Shown: one piece after another, positions 42,901 through 50,139 of the stretch
Position numbering within the stretch: position 1 is the first letter of the stretch
Layout of the letters: each line of letters begins with the position of its first letter
Source: Planctomycetota bacterium
GTDB taxonomy: Bacteria > Planctomycetota > Planctomycetia > Pirellulales > Pirellulaceae
Assembly (NCBI GenBank): GCA_963204915.1
Contig: CAUJHS010000022.1
Location: 682,001-746,000 of the forward strand
Direction of reading: 5' to 3'
Length of the DNA: 64,000 bases
Position numbers and translations under genes: made by a program
Notes under the pieces: generated by a model
Told to the model about the DNA's origin: nothing
Database searches by the model: none
What the model saw: only the letters and a program-made list of their open reading frames with translations

Positions 42901-45900
42901 CAGTAACCAAACTTTCGGACCATAAAAGCCCGCTCATTCGCGCCGCGGCCGCCAAGGCGCTGGTGTGGACCGTTCGCCAAGACTCCCAAGATGCGGCCCA
43001 AGCGGCGCTGCGCAATGCCGACCCGCAAGTGAAACATCGCGCCGCCTTGGCGCTGGCGTACTGGGGCGACGTTTCGGCGGCGACCCTTGTTTTCTCGGAG
43101 GCCGGGCAAAATGTGCTCGAGGTCGCTGAGCGGCTTTCCGCCGCGCTGGCGCTGGAGCGCGTGGCCGAGGATCAACTCGCCTCGCTGCTAGACGGATCGA
43201 ACGAAACGCTTCGTCAGGTCGCGCTGGCGCTGCTGCTCTTGCTTGAATTGAAAGATGACTCGGGCGCGCCGCATCGCTGCCTTGCGGCCCTTTCTTCCGA
43301 ACATCCGCGCATTCGCCTCGCCGCAGCACGGGCGCTGGAGTGCTTCGCTGAGCCCGACCGGCTGCGGGAATTCGTCGTGCAACAGATTAACGATCGAGGC
43401 GATCAGCCCGCCTGGACGCTTTCCCAGGATGATATCGAGACGTTGGCGGTGTTGGTCGCCGAGGCGCCTCCGCTGCTTCGCGCGCGCACCGCGAGCTTGT
43501 TGTTGCTCTGGGGCGAGGCCAAGCAAGACGCCTGGGACCAGGCTTGGCGCATCCATCGCGAACGTTACTCCCAAGAAATTGAGCAATTGCGCAAGCAAGA
43601 CGCGAAGCGTCAAACGCCCGCCTTGCAGTACGATGCCCAGCAATTGCACGAACTGGCGTTTGGCGCCTATGTTGGCCTGGTGCGCGAACAAGGCGCCGCC
43701 AAGGGGCGAAGCAGCGCCACGGGCCCGCTGGTGTTGCGTGTGCGTCAATCGGCCTTGCGCCGTTTGGGAGAAATGGCGGCACGCTCCGAGACTTTCCGCG
43801 AGTCCGCCCGGCCCGTGATCATTCAATCGCTGAGCGATCCCAACCAGGACGTGCGCATGCAAGCCTTTGAGCAATTGCAGGCGCTCGGCCTGGAAAGCAG
43901 CACCCTGGGCGCCGAGGCGATTGCGTCAGGTCATACCGATCTGGCGGTGCGCGGGATGAAGCTGCTTACCGAAGGCGCCTCGAAAAAAGACAGCGTCGCC
44001 ATTTTGGAGCAGGTGATGCTATCGCGCACGGACGATCTTGCGCTGGAGGCCGCGCGGCTTCTCGTCGAGCGACAAGGCGCCGTCACAACCGCCGAGAAAG
44101 CCCTGACCGCCGCCTGGGCGACGCTTCCCTCGCGCGCCGTGACGTGGCTTGCCGCCGAGTACGACCAAGACGCCAAAGCCAAGAAAATGTTGCACCAGGC
44201 GCTCGATTCGCGCTTTCGCGAAGTTCGGCTGGAAGCGGCCGTTGAGCTGGCTCGCAAGAAGGATCCCAAAGCATTTGATGCGGCGGTGGCAGCGCTCGCC
44301 GAACCTGCGGGATCGGCCCTGCACAACGCGGCCGTTAACGCGCTGCAACTCTTGGGCGACTCGCGCGCCGCCGACGCCTTCCTGGACCGCATTGAACGAG
44401 ATCCGAAAGGCACAGGGCAGGTCTTGAATCTTTTCAGCTCGGCACGGCAGTTTCGCGAACCGAAAATCGCGCCGCGTTTGCTTCAAATGATGGAGCGGAA
44501 GGAATGGCGGCGCCCGGCGTTTTTGGCGCTTCGTATGATCAGCGGCTACGACCAACCTCTGGAAGATCCCGATGAGGAGCGAACGGATCGCGAATGGCTC
44601 GCCAAACAACATCCGCGCCATGACGAGGTGCTCGCCATGCTGGCCCAGCGCTGCCTGGAGTTGGGCGAAGGGGGTTTGGTGCTGGAACTGGTGCGTCCGT
44701 TGCGTTGGGCGCCAAGCAAACAGGCGGATCCCATGCTCGCCACACTCGCGGCTCATTCCGAGCCGAATGTTCGCCATGCCGCGATTGAAGCGATTGGCTG
44801 GCGCGTGCGCAAACGCAAGGCCGATCCGGCGCCGCTGCTTAAAGCGCTCGATCACCGCGAGCCGGATACCAAGTTCCACGCCGCCGAGGCGCTCGCCCGT
44901 TCGGGCCGCAGCGAAGGCTTAAGCACGCTGCTGGCGGCGGTGGAATTGATGTCCGATGTGAACATGCGGCAACGCGCCGTGCAGGCGTTGGGCGAACTGG
45001 CCGATCGGCGTTCCTTAGAGCTTCTACTGAAGTTGGCCGGTGAGGATGATCACGCCCTGCAAGAAGCCGCGGCCGAAGCGCTCGGTCGCCTGGGACAAGC
45101 AGATAAAGCGGAGGAAATTTACAAGATCCTCGAGCGGCTCGCCAAAATGCAAGGCGGTTTGGGCGCGAGCGCTATTCGCGGACTGCGCCACCTGAACACC
45201 GAGGCCGGGTGGGGTCTCATTCGTGAACGATTGCGTGACTCCCAGTTCTACTTTCGTGAGGTTGCCGCGGAAGCGCTCGGCTACAACGATGTTCCCGCCA
45301 CGCGTGACTTACTGCTGGAGACGCTCGCGCGCGACCCGGCCGGCGGCGATCTGGTCGAGGCGGCGTACAACAGCTTACGGCGGTTACTCGGCCCCGATTC
45401 GCTAGAGCCAGACTACGCCCTACTTCAAAATCCCGAACTCGAAGTCGACTACCAAGACCAAGACAAAGCCGCGCTAGATCGGGTATGCCGCTTGGGTGAT
45501 CCAGCCCGCATTCTCGAAATCTTGCCGCGTTGCCATTCTTCGACGCTTATTCCGCTGGCGGAAAGTCTGCTCCGCCGCGAGAAGCCGCCGATCAAGGAGG
45601 CGCAAGCAGCCCTGGAAAGTCAATCTGAGCCGGCCGTGGAAGTCGCCGCACAAATTCTGGGCCGGGCGGCCGACCCGAAGTCAGGCAAATCGCTTGCCGC
45701 GGCGCTAACCAAATGGCGCGGCACGTGGGAGGCTCGCCGTCGTCGGGTAACCCAAGACGATGACCGGGATTATTACCTGACAGGAACTCTCACGCCCTGC
45801 CTGACCAGGCTCTACTGGGCGGCAGGGCGACTAAACGTAGGCGAGGAAATATTGATCGCGTCGCTCACCGATCGACCGGGCGATCCTTTCTTCCGTCCTT

Positions 45901-46424
45901 TGCGCCTTGCCGCAGTTACGGCGCTGGCCGAGTCTCAGCCCTCGGCCCAAGGCTTGGAAGCCCTAGCGGCGGCCGCCGTGGGCGACGATGCGGCGGTTCG
46001 CGCGCTGGCTGCATCGGCCGTCGAGCGCTGGGACGCCCCCCGCGCCGCCAAGCTGGCCGAAGCGGCGCTGGCGGACCGTATTTCACTCCAACGTTTGACC
46101 AAAACGGCGCCCCAGGAAGCGACGCCCGCTCTTCAAGCCGCCGCGGCAAGCCTGCACTATCAGGGCGCCGTGTTGCCGCATCTTATTGACGCGGGCGATG
46201 TGAAGGCGTTGGCCACAGTCGCTTCTGATAAACAGGCGCCCCTGGCCACGCGGCTCGGCGCCGTCGAGGCTTTGTCCAAACTCGGACAGTCCGATGCAGA
46301 GGAATTTCTCGTCGCGATAGGCAAAGACCAAGACAACGACGAGGACTTGCGCAAAGCGGCATGGCGCGGCCGCCGTCGCTCGCAACGAGCACGCGCTGCG
46401 GAGGGCCAGTCGCCGACCGCCTGA
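39972..46424 (+). CDS. Giant beta-propeller/HEAT-repeat protein of the retron operon
   Basis: A 2150-residue protein. ATG 39972 is the longest start and has no ribosome-binding site; GTG 40035 (VSTDKYLPYRG) is an equally likely start. Residues about 20-330 look like a WD40-type beta-propeller (LPCGGRAVLADDKTLWIAGSDGRLYRL; LTALCLAPGDRFLSGGWDATVKTW). Residues about 340-2100 are dozens of HEAT repeats (HELRLAAARVLAQLTHPRVVDELEKHL; KVRQQALDGLVEEDAA; FHAAEALARSGRSEGLSTLLAAVEL). A Lys/Ala-rich linker lies near residues 575-605 and the C-terminus is Arg-rich. No catalytic motif is recognised. It is probably a large cytoplasmic scaffold or nucleic-acid/protein-binding solenoid. It sits between the BRCT protein and the SWIM protein on the same strand without an intervening terminator. 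Confidence 0.82.
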   Translation: MASAPSPRASPAQDLLKNQRNVSTDKYLPYRGDLQAIAAMAGTSELAFVTVHPEGQATAVYRLDAEKLTLKEAPLPCGGRAVLADDKTLWIAGSDGRLYRLAEKDKSPVAVGPELAAPAVAMALLAENRLAALSAEQIHILDRSTGKSLQTLALSEPGVCLAADPSGVWLAAGGSKGTVSVFTCEDKTEFVLSESDKLHEGGVTALLFEPAELRFYSAGLDQKLLLTHARGKLEPEDRGRGNTHAERLTALCLAPGDRFLSGGWDATVKTWPRAGAARPATLKDGVGRVVALAVVTVHNRQQLAIACQDNTLRFFVIDAAGKFGQSTAVVHDVYAWADQEFQQNDAKLREAAIHRLAELNDAPALERLTARVSQDSDHELRLAAARVLAQLTHPRVVDELEKHLKHRDEVVRRAVFEGLRQQRGASDLRPMDLALATGKADIGAEAVTALESLASKDDQALARLVRALDGQPLEVRAAALTALERLHEADAPTANLLALASKQADIRRLALVRLFQRNLLSHSQVPAALRRAGEDGDPQVRHTAFLVSALTRPALAQTLRERDPELDRQFTELEHFDQDAEAKKPADESPAKKEPKPTKKKAKAAAKTSSVELVAADIEPLLQAAASRMLDTCLRGARGLAVMEDPRALGLLMQLSRESDAAARTEVCRALGALEDSRSVKRLRSLLGDKAPEVRDAAFTALARIYHNEPLTAADAGLSAAHEDIRRRGLEILLREARKKAHAQDDDAWRLLRRALNDSFPGVRSEAFKASLNLGVGGGGVSSLRFVLDSVHEDVRREALTEIIAQADQPWSQELLYDCFNDPAPALRTEAFAFAAKRAKASELGHFETALGSRWDDVRREAVAGLIKKHTQAAQKLLIRALDDEDLKVRQQALDGLVEEDAAATLSQALGSKHFDVRVRAAQALARRGDPAALQPLLDLATAEEPQDAPQREAHQAVVVAALAGLAELGDPAALAPVTKLSDHKSPLIRAAAAKALVWTVRQDSQDAAQAALRNADPQVKHRAALALAYWGDVSAATLVFSEAGQNVLEVAERLSAALALERVAEDQLASLLDGSNETLRQVALALLLLLELKDDSGAPHRCLAALSSEHPRIRLAAARALECFAEPDRLREFVVQQINDRGDQPAWTLSQDDIETLAVLVAEAPPLLRARTASLLLLWGEAKQDAWDQAWRIHRERYSQEIEQLRKQDAKRQTPALQYDAQQLHELAFGAYVGLVREQGAAKGRSSATGPLVLRVRQSALRRLGEMAARSETFRESARPVIIQSLSDPNQDVRMQAFEQLQALGLESSTLGAEAIASGHTDLAVRGMKLLTEGASKKDSVAILEQVMLSRTDDLALEAARLLVERQGAVTTAEKALTAAWATLPSRAVTWLAAEYDQDAKAKKMLHQALDSRFREVRLEAAVELARKKDPKAFDAAVAALAEPAGSALHNAAVNALQLLGDSRAADAFLDRIERDPKGTGQVLNLFSSARQFREPKIAPRLLQMMERKEWRRPAFLALRMISGYDQPLEDPDEERTDREWLAKQHPRHDEVLAMLAQRCLELGEGGLVLELVRPLRWAPSKQADPMLATLAAHSEPNVRHAAIEAIGWRVRKRKADPAPLLKALDHREPDTKFHAAEALARSGRSEGLSTLLAAVELMSDVNMRQRAVQALGELADRRSLELLLKLAGEDDHALQEAAAEALGRLGQADKAEEIYKILERLAKMQGGLGASAIRGLRHLNTEAGWGLIRERLRDSQFYFREVAAEALGYNDVPATRDLLLETLARDPAGGDLVEAAYNSLRRLLGPDSLEPDYALLQNPELEVDYQDQDKAALDRVCRLGDPARILEILPRCHSSTLIPLAESLLRREKPPIKEAQAALESQSEPAVEVAAQILGRAADPKSGKSLAAALTKWRGTWEARRRRVTQDDDRDYYLTGTLTPCLTRLYWAAGRLNVGEEILIASLTDRPGDPFFRPLRLAAVTALAESQPSAQGLEALAAAAVGDDAAVRALAASAVERWDAPRAAKLAEAALADRISLQRLTKTAPQEATPALQAAAASLHYQGAVLPHLIDAGDVKALATVASDKQAPLATRLGAVEALSKLGQSDAEEFLVAIGKDQDNDEDLRKAAWRGRRRSQRARAAEGQSPTA

Positions 46425-46523
46425 AGCGGCTGGTCCGCAAAAGTTGTTGCCACCGTTTGACTGATGGAGCCACAAAACTTGTTTCCTTGGCTTCTCCAAG
46501 CTTGACGCACGAAATCAATCGCT

Positions 46524-48386
46524 ATGAGCACTGACCTGCCCGAACCGCCCGTTGAGACGCTTCCCGTCGATCGGACCGAAGTTCCCCTCGGTTATGAAAG
46601 CCCTAGCCAGGTCGTGGCGACCGAGCGCGAAGCCCTCGTCGCGTTGCCCGGCAACGTGCACCGCGATCCCGTTCGGCTCGATGCGCGCATCAAAGATCCA
46701 TTACGCCTGCGCGAAGGATTGCTCGCGCTGCACGCGGTCGTCGCTTCGGACTACCGCTACAAGCCCAAAGACCGCACCGCGTACATGGCGTATTTGCGCC
46801 TGAAGCGCGAACAAGCAGGCATGAACGCCTTCCAAGCACAACAAGCCTATTTCGACTGGCTGGTGCGCAACGACCCGCTGGCCTGGTTGGCTCTGGATCC
46901 GGTAATCACCGTGCATCCGGACCGGCTTCAGTTCGAAGTGTTCAGCAAAGACGAAGGCGCGTACGCCGTGCTGTCGGTCGATCTGACCTCGCTTGAGCTG
47001 GAAGCCGAACCGCAATTCGGCGTGACCAATATCGACTTTAGCGACCGCTTCGCGGAAGGCGTCGCACGGATGCGCAGCTATCGTGAAACTCGGTTGGCCA
47101 TTGGGCAAGACGCGGTGAGCCTGCTTCATCAAGACTCCGGAAAGGTTCTGGAAAAACAAATCAAGCTTCCCGATTCCTGGCTGCGCGGCTTTTTGCAAGT
47201 CCAGTCGTCCAGCGCACTTCCGGTCGATCAATTTTCGCTGGCCCCCATCGACGTGTACAATCTGCTGCGATACCTGCGCCTGCATGCCGACCAGAAGGGC
47301 AAGCGGCGCGGTTTGCGCATCGAACTGACTCCGGGCGAACGACCGCTGCTGGTGCTAGAGCCGTGGGAAACGGTCGTGCCGACTTCGGCCGACGTGTACC
47401 GCGGAACCGCAGCGAAAGTCCTGCGGGTGTGGGGCCGGCGGCGGCTTATGCTGCTCGGACGCATGCTTCCTTTTGCGCAGTCGATCCAGGTGCATGTGCT
47501 CGGCGCCGGCTTGCCAAGTTTCTGGGTTTTACGCAGCGAGGGAGTCGCCTTCACCCTAGGACTGACGGGGTTCACCGCTTCGAACTGGTCGCAAGCAGTG
47601 AACTTCGATTTGCTTTTGCCGCGACACGCACAAACAAGTAAGGGGGTCGAGAAGGTGATTCAGCACCTGTCGAACACCTGGCGCGACGACGCGGCAGGCG
47701 TTTCCAAAGCGACCAAGTTGCGCGGGCCGGAACTGCTGGACGCGCTCCAAACCGGTTGCCAACAAGGCTTGGTAATGTACGACTTGGCGCACCAGGTTTA
47801 TCGGTTGCGTCCCCTGACGCAAGAGCCGCTCAACCTGGAGCGTCTTCAATTCCGCAGCCCGCGCGAGCGTTTGGCGCACGACCTACTGGCCCGCAAAGGC
47901 GCGGTGAAAATCGTCTCGGAGAACCGGATTTTCGATGCGGGACTAGAGCTGACCGGAAAAGTGCACGTCGAGGAAGACGCCCGGGAGTATCGCCCCCAAC
48001 TGCTGTTGGCCGATGAGGGACATGTCAGCCGTGCGGAATGCACGTGCAATCTATTCCGGCAGCAAGGTCTCAAAGCCGGTCCTTGCACGCATCTGGTCGC
48101 GCTGCGCATGGCCTGGTCGGCGGAAGAAAAGCGACGCGCCGCCGAGGGCCATGTGCGCGAAGTCATTAAGGCCGAAACGCGCACGTTCAGCAAACGTCGT
48201 GCGGACACCGCCGAGATGTGCCAGGTGGCGCTCGACCATCGTCGGGTGAAAATTCGCTGGGGGGCCATGGGGCATAAGCCTCGCACGCAAACCCTTCAGT
48301 TCAATACCGAAGAAGATGCGCGCACAGCCTACTTCGGCCGGATCGACGACCTGATTGCTCGCGGTTATCTCGACGCGACGGCGTGA
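46524..48386 (+). CDS. SWIM zinc-finger protein with C-terminal WGR-like domain
   Basis: A 620-residue cytoplasmic protein (ATG, 99 bases after the giant HEAT gene). The first ~480 residues are of unknown fold, possibly including winged-helix parts (VYNLLRYLRLHADQKGKRRG; LDALQTGCQQGLVMYDLAHQVYRLRP). A SWIM zinc finger is at 506-523: Cys-506, Cys-508, Cys-521, His-523 (CxC-x12-CxH). The last ~55 residues resemble a WGR domain, with the signature RWGAMG at 578-583 followed by TQTLQFNTEEDARTAYFGRI and DDLIARGYLDA. SWIM and WGR domains bind nucleic acid; WGR domains in PARPs contact DNA ends. From memory, a SWIM protein is a reported partner of one retron class. It is immediately upstream of the reverse transcriptase gene. 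Confidence 0.85.
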   Translation: MSTDLPEPPVETLPVDRTEVPLGYESPSQVVATEREALVALPGNVHRDPVRLDARIKDPLRLREGLLALHAVVASDYRYKPKDRTAYMAYLRLKREQAGMNAFQAQQAYFDWLVRNDPLAWLALDPVITVHPDRLQFEVFSKDEGAYAVLSVDLTSLELEAEPQFGVTNIDFSDRFAEGVARMRSYRETRLAIGQDAVSLLHQDSGKVLEKQIKLPDSWLRGFLQVQSSSALPVDQFSLAPIDVYNLLRYLRLHADQKGKRRGLRIELTPGERPLLVLEPWETVVPTSADVYRGTAAKVLRVWGRRRLMLLGRMLPFAQSIQVHVLGAGLPSFWVLRSEGVAFTLGLTGFTASNWSQAVNFDLLLPRHAQTSKGVEKVIQHLSNTWRDDAAGVSKATKLRGPELLDALQTGCQQGLVMYDLAHQVYRLRPLTQEPLNLERLQFRSPRERLAHDLLARKGAVKIVSENRIFDAGLELTGKVHVEEDAREYRPQLLLADEGHVSRAECTCNLFRQQGLKAGPCTHLVALRMAWSAEEKRRAAEGHVREVIKAETRTFSKRRADTAEMCQVALDHRRVKIRWGAMGHKPRTQTLQFNTEEDARTAYFGRIDDLIARGYLDATA

Positions 48387-48488
48387 AAACGTTCGCAACT
48401 CGCTCAATATCAAGGCTCGCCATCGCTCTTGGCCTATGTGGCCGAGGCGACCGCAAACTCTGAATTTTGCAAGGAATCGACAACATCC

Positions 48489-49793
48489 ATGGCCCGACAA
48501 CGTACCGATTTGATGTCGCTCTGGCGCGCCGTGGAGCAAGCTGGATCGATCGACAATTACGTCGAGGCGCAACTCCGCGAGCGCGGCTTCATCATCGCGC
48601 GCCGCGAGACCGATTCTATGTCGCCCCGCGAACTCGAGGCGTATAAGAAGTCGCTCCGTGAAGAAGCTGCGGAGCGCCGCCGCATGCGGTCGGAAGCCTG
48701 GAGCGCCTATAAGGCGAATCATATTGTCCATTTGGGCGAAGGCGTTTACTGGAATGACGCCGACGACTGGGACAAGTGGGATCTCGATCATGCAGAGGAA
48801 CGCGCCGCGGCGAACGAACTACCGCCGCTCGATAAACCCAAGCAATTGGCCGAAGCGCTCGGCCTTACGGTGAAAGAATTGCGCTGGATGGCGTACCACC
48901 GCGACGTGACGGAGATGATTCATTATCGTCCGTTCACCATCGCCAAGCGTGACGGTTCTCCACGGCAGATTTGGGCGCCTCTGCCCAAGCTCAAGGCCGC
49001 CCAACGCTGGATCTTGCGAGAGATCGTCGAAAAGCTGCCCGTGCATGGTGCTGCGCACGGTTTTCTGCCAGGCCGTTCAATTCTCACGAACGCGCAAGTC
49101 CATCGAGATTCACAAATCGTGCTGAAGATGGATCTGAAGGACTTCTTTCCCACGGTAACGTTTTCGCGCGTGCGCGGCGTCTTCCGCCGGGCCGGTTATC
49201 GCAAGCAAATCGCCACGCTGCTTGCCTTAATCTGCACGGAAGCCCCCCGCGAAATCGTCGAGCGCCAGGGCAAAACGTTGTACGTCGCACTGTCGCAACG
49301 ATGCTTGCCTCAGGGAGCGCCAACCAGTCCAGCCATCACGAACACGCTATGCCTGCGACTGGACTACCGCTTGAGCGGACTCGCCAGCAAACTGGGTTGG
49401 CGGTATACCCGCTATGCCGACGATTTGACATTCAGCCTCCCCAGCGAACATTCCGCGGCTCCACGCCAGGGCGCGCTCTTGGGGTTAACCACGCGCATTG
49501 TCGAAGCGGAAGGATTCGCCATTCATCAAGACAAGACTCGCGTAGCGCGCAGCGGCGCTCGGCAAACCGTGACGGGTCTCGTGGTCAACGGTCCCGAGGC
49601 GCCTCGGGTTCCTCGTCGGTTGCGGCGGGAACTGCGAGCCGCCCTTCATAACTTGAAGGCAGGCAAGCCCCTGTTAGAAGGAGATACTCCGCAAAGACTC
49701 GCGGGATTTGCCGCATTCCTCTATATGACCAATCCGCAGCTTGGAGCTGAGATGCTAGAAACGTTGGGCAGTTTGGAAGGCCGCCCGACCTAA
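48489..49793 (+). CDS. Retron-type reverse transcriptase
   Basis: A 434-residue protein. ATG 48489 is chosen; AAGGA lies 13 bases upstream, rather far. Catalytic motifs: LKMDLKDFFPTV with Asp-215, QGAPTSPAITN, and RYADDLTFS with YADD at 309-312. Two motifs specific to retron RTs are present: NAxxH (NAQVH, 201-205) in the X region and VTG (361-363) in the Y region. There is no maturase, HNH or primase domain, so it is not a group II intron or DRT-fusion RT. Residues 1-130 form a charged N-terminal extension (RELEAYKKSLREEAAERRRMR; YWNDADDWDKWDLDH). It should copy the msd part of the ncRNA primed from the branching G. The nearest RNA candidate is 12 kb upstream at the head of the operon; the 102 bases just upstream of this gene show no msr-msd structure. 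Confidence 0.93.
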   Translation: MARQRTDLMSLWRAVEQAGSIDNYVEAQLRERGFIIARRETDSMSPRELEAYKKSLREEAAERRRMRSEAWSAYKANHIVHLGEGVYWNDADDWDKWDLDHAEERAAANELPPLDKPKQLAEALGLTVKELRWMAYHRDVTEMIHYRPFTIAKRDGSPRQIWAPLPKLKAAQRWILREIVEKLPVHGAAHGFLPGRSILTNAQVHRDSQIVLKMDLKDFFPTVTFSRVRGVFRRAGYRKQIATLLALICTEAPREIVERQGKTLYVALSQRCLPQGAPTSPAITNTLCLRLDYRLSGLASKLGWRYTRYADDLTFSLPSEHSAAPRQGALLGLTTRIVEAEGFAIHQDKTRVARSGARQTVTGLVVNGPEAPRVPRRLRRELRAALHNLKAGKPLLEGDTPQRLAGFAAFLYMTNPQLGAEMLETLGSLEGRPT

Positions 49794-50139
49794 CCCCAAG
49801 AAATATTTCTGTGGCGCTTTCTTGCGGATCGCCGCATCAAGTCGCACTCAATCTGCCTACCAATCGCGCGGGGTTTGCATAGTATTTAGGCGGCTCAAAA
49901 GTTCGATTCATGAAAACTCCTCGAAGAATCGCGTAAATTACAAGGGTTTCTTGGCATCATCGTTAAGGTTTGCACGTTTGGCGCCAAGGTTGCTAAAAGG
50001 ACGGCCAAGCGAGTCAGGCACGCGCCGTTGGCTAGCTCCAATCGTCGTGGACGCGCTTTATCGGTAAAGTCTTTGTGCAAGACTTGGTTCTTCGTGCGAG
50101 ACTTAGTGCGGTTTTTTCCTTCCTTCTGGAACCACTGCT
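49794..50139. other. Intergenic region between the retron RT and glutamine synthetase
   Basis: 346 bases. A 12-base palindrome AGAAATATTTCT (49799-49810) follows the RT stop but has no T-run. A second short palindrome, TTGGCGCCAA, occurs near 49979. No gene, convincing terminator or riboswitch is recognised. It must hold the glutamine synthetase promoter, which I cannot place. Confidence 0.4.

Noticed and set aside
48489-49793. Reverse transcriptase as part of a group II intron or diversity-generating element
   Set aside because: There is no maturase or HNH domain, no intron domain V/VI structure noticed downstream, and no template/variable repeat pair. NAxxH and VTG motifs point to a retron.
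49799-49810. Palindrome after the RT gene as operon terminator
   Set aside because: The AT-only 12-base palindrome has a weak stem and no T-run.
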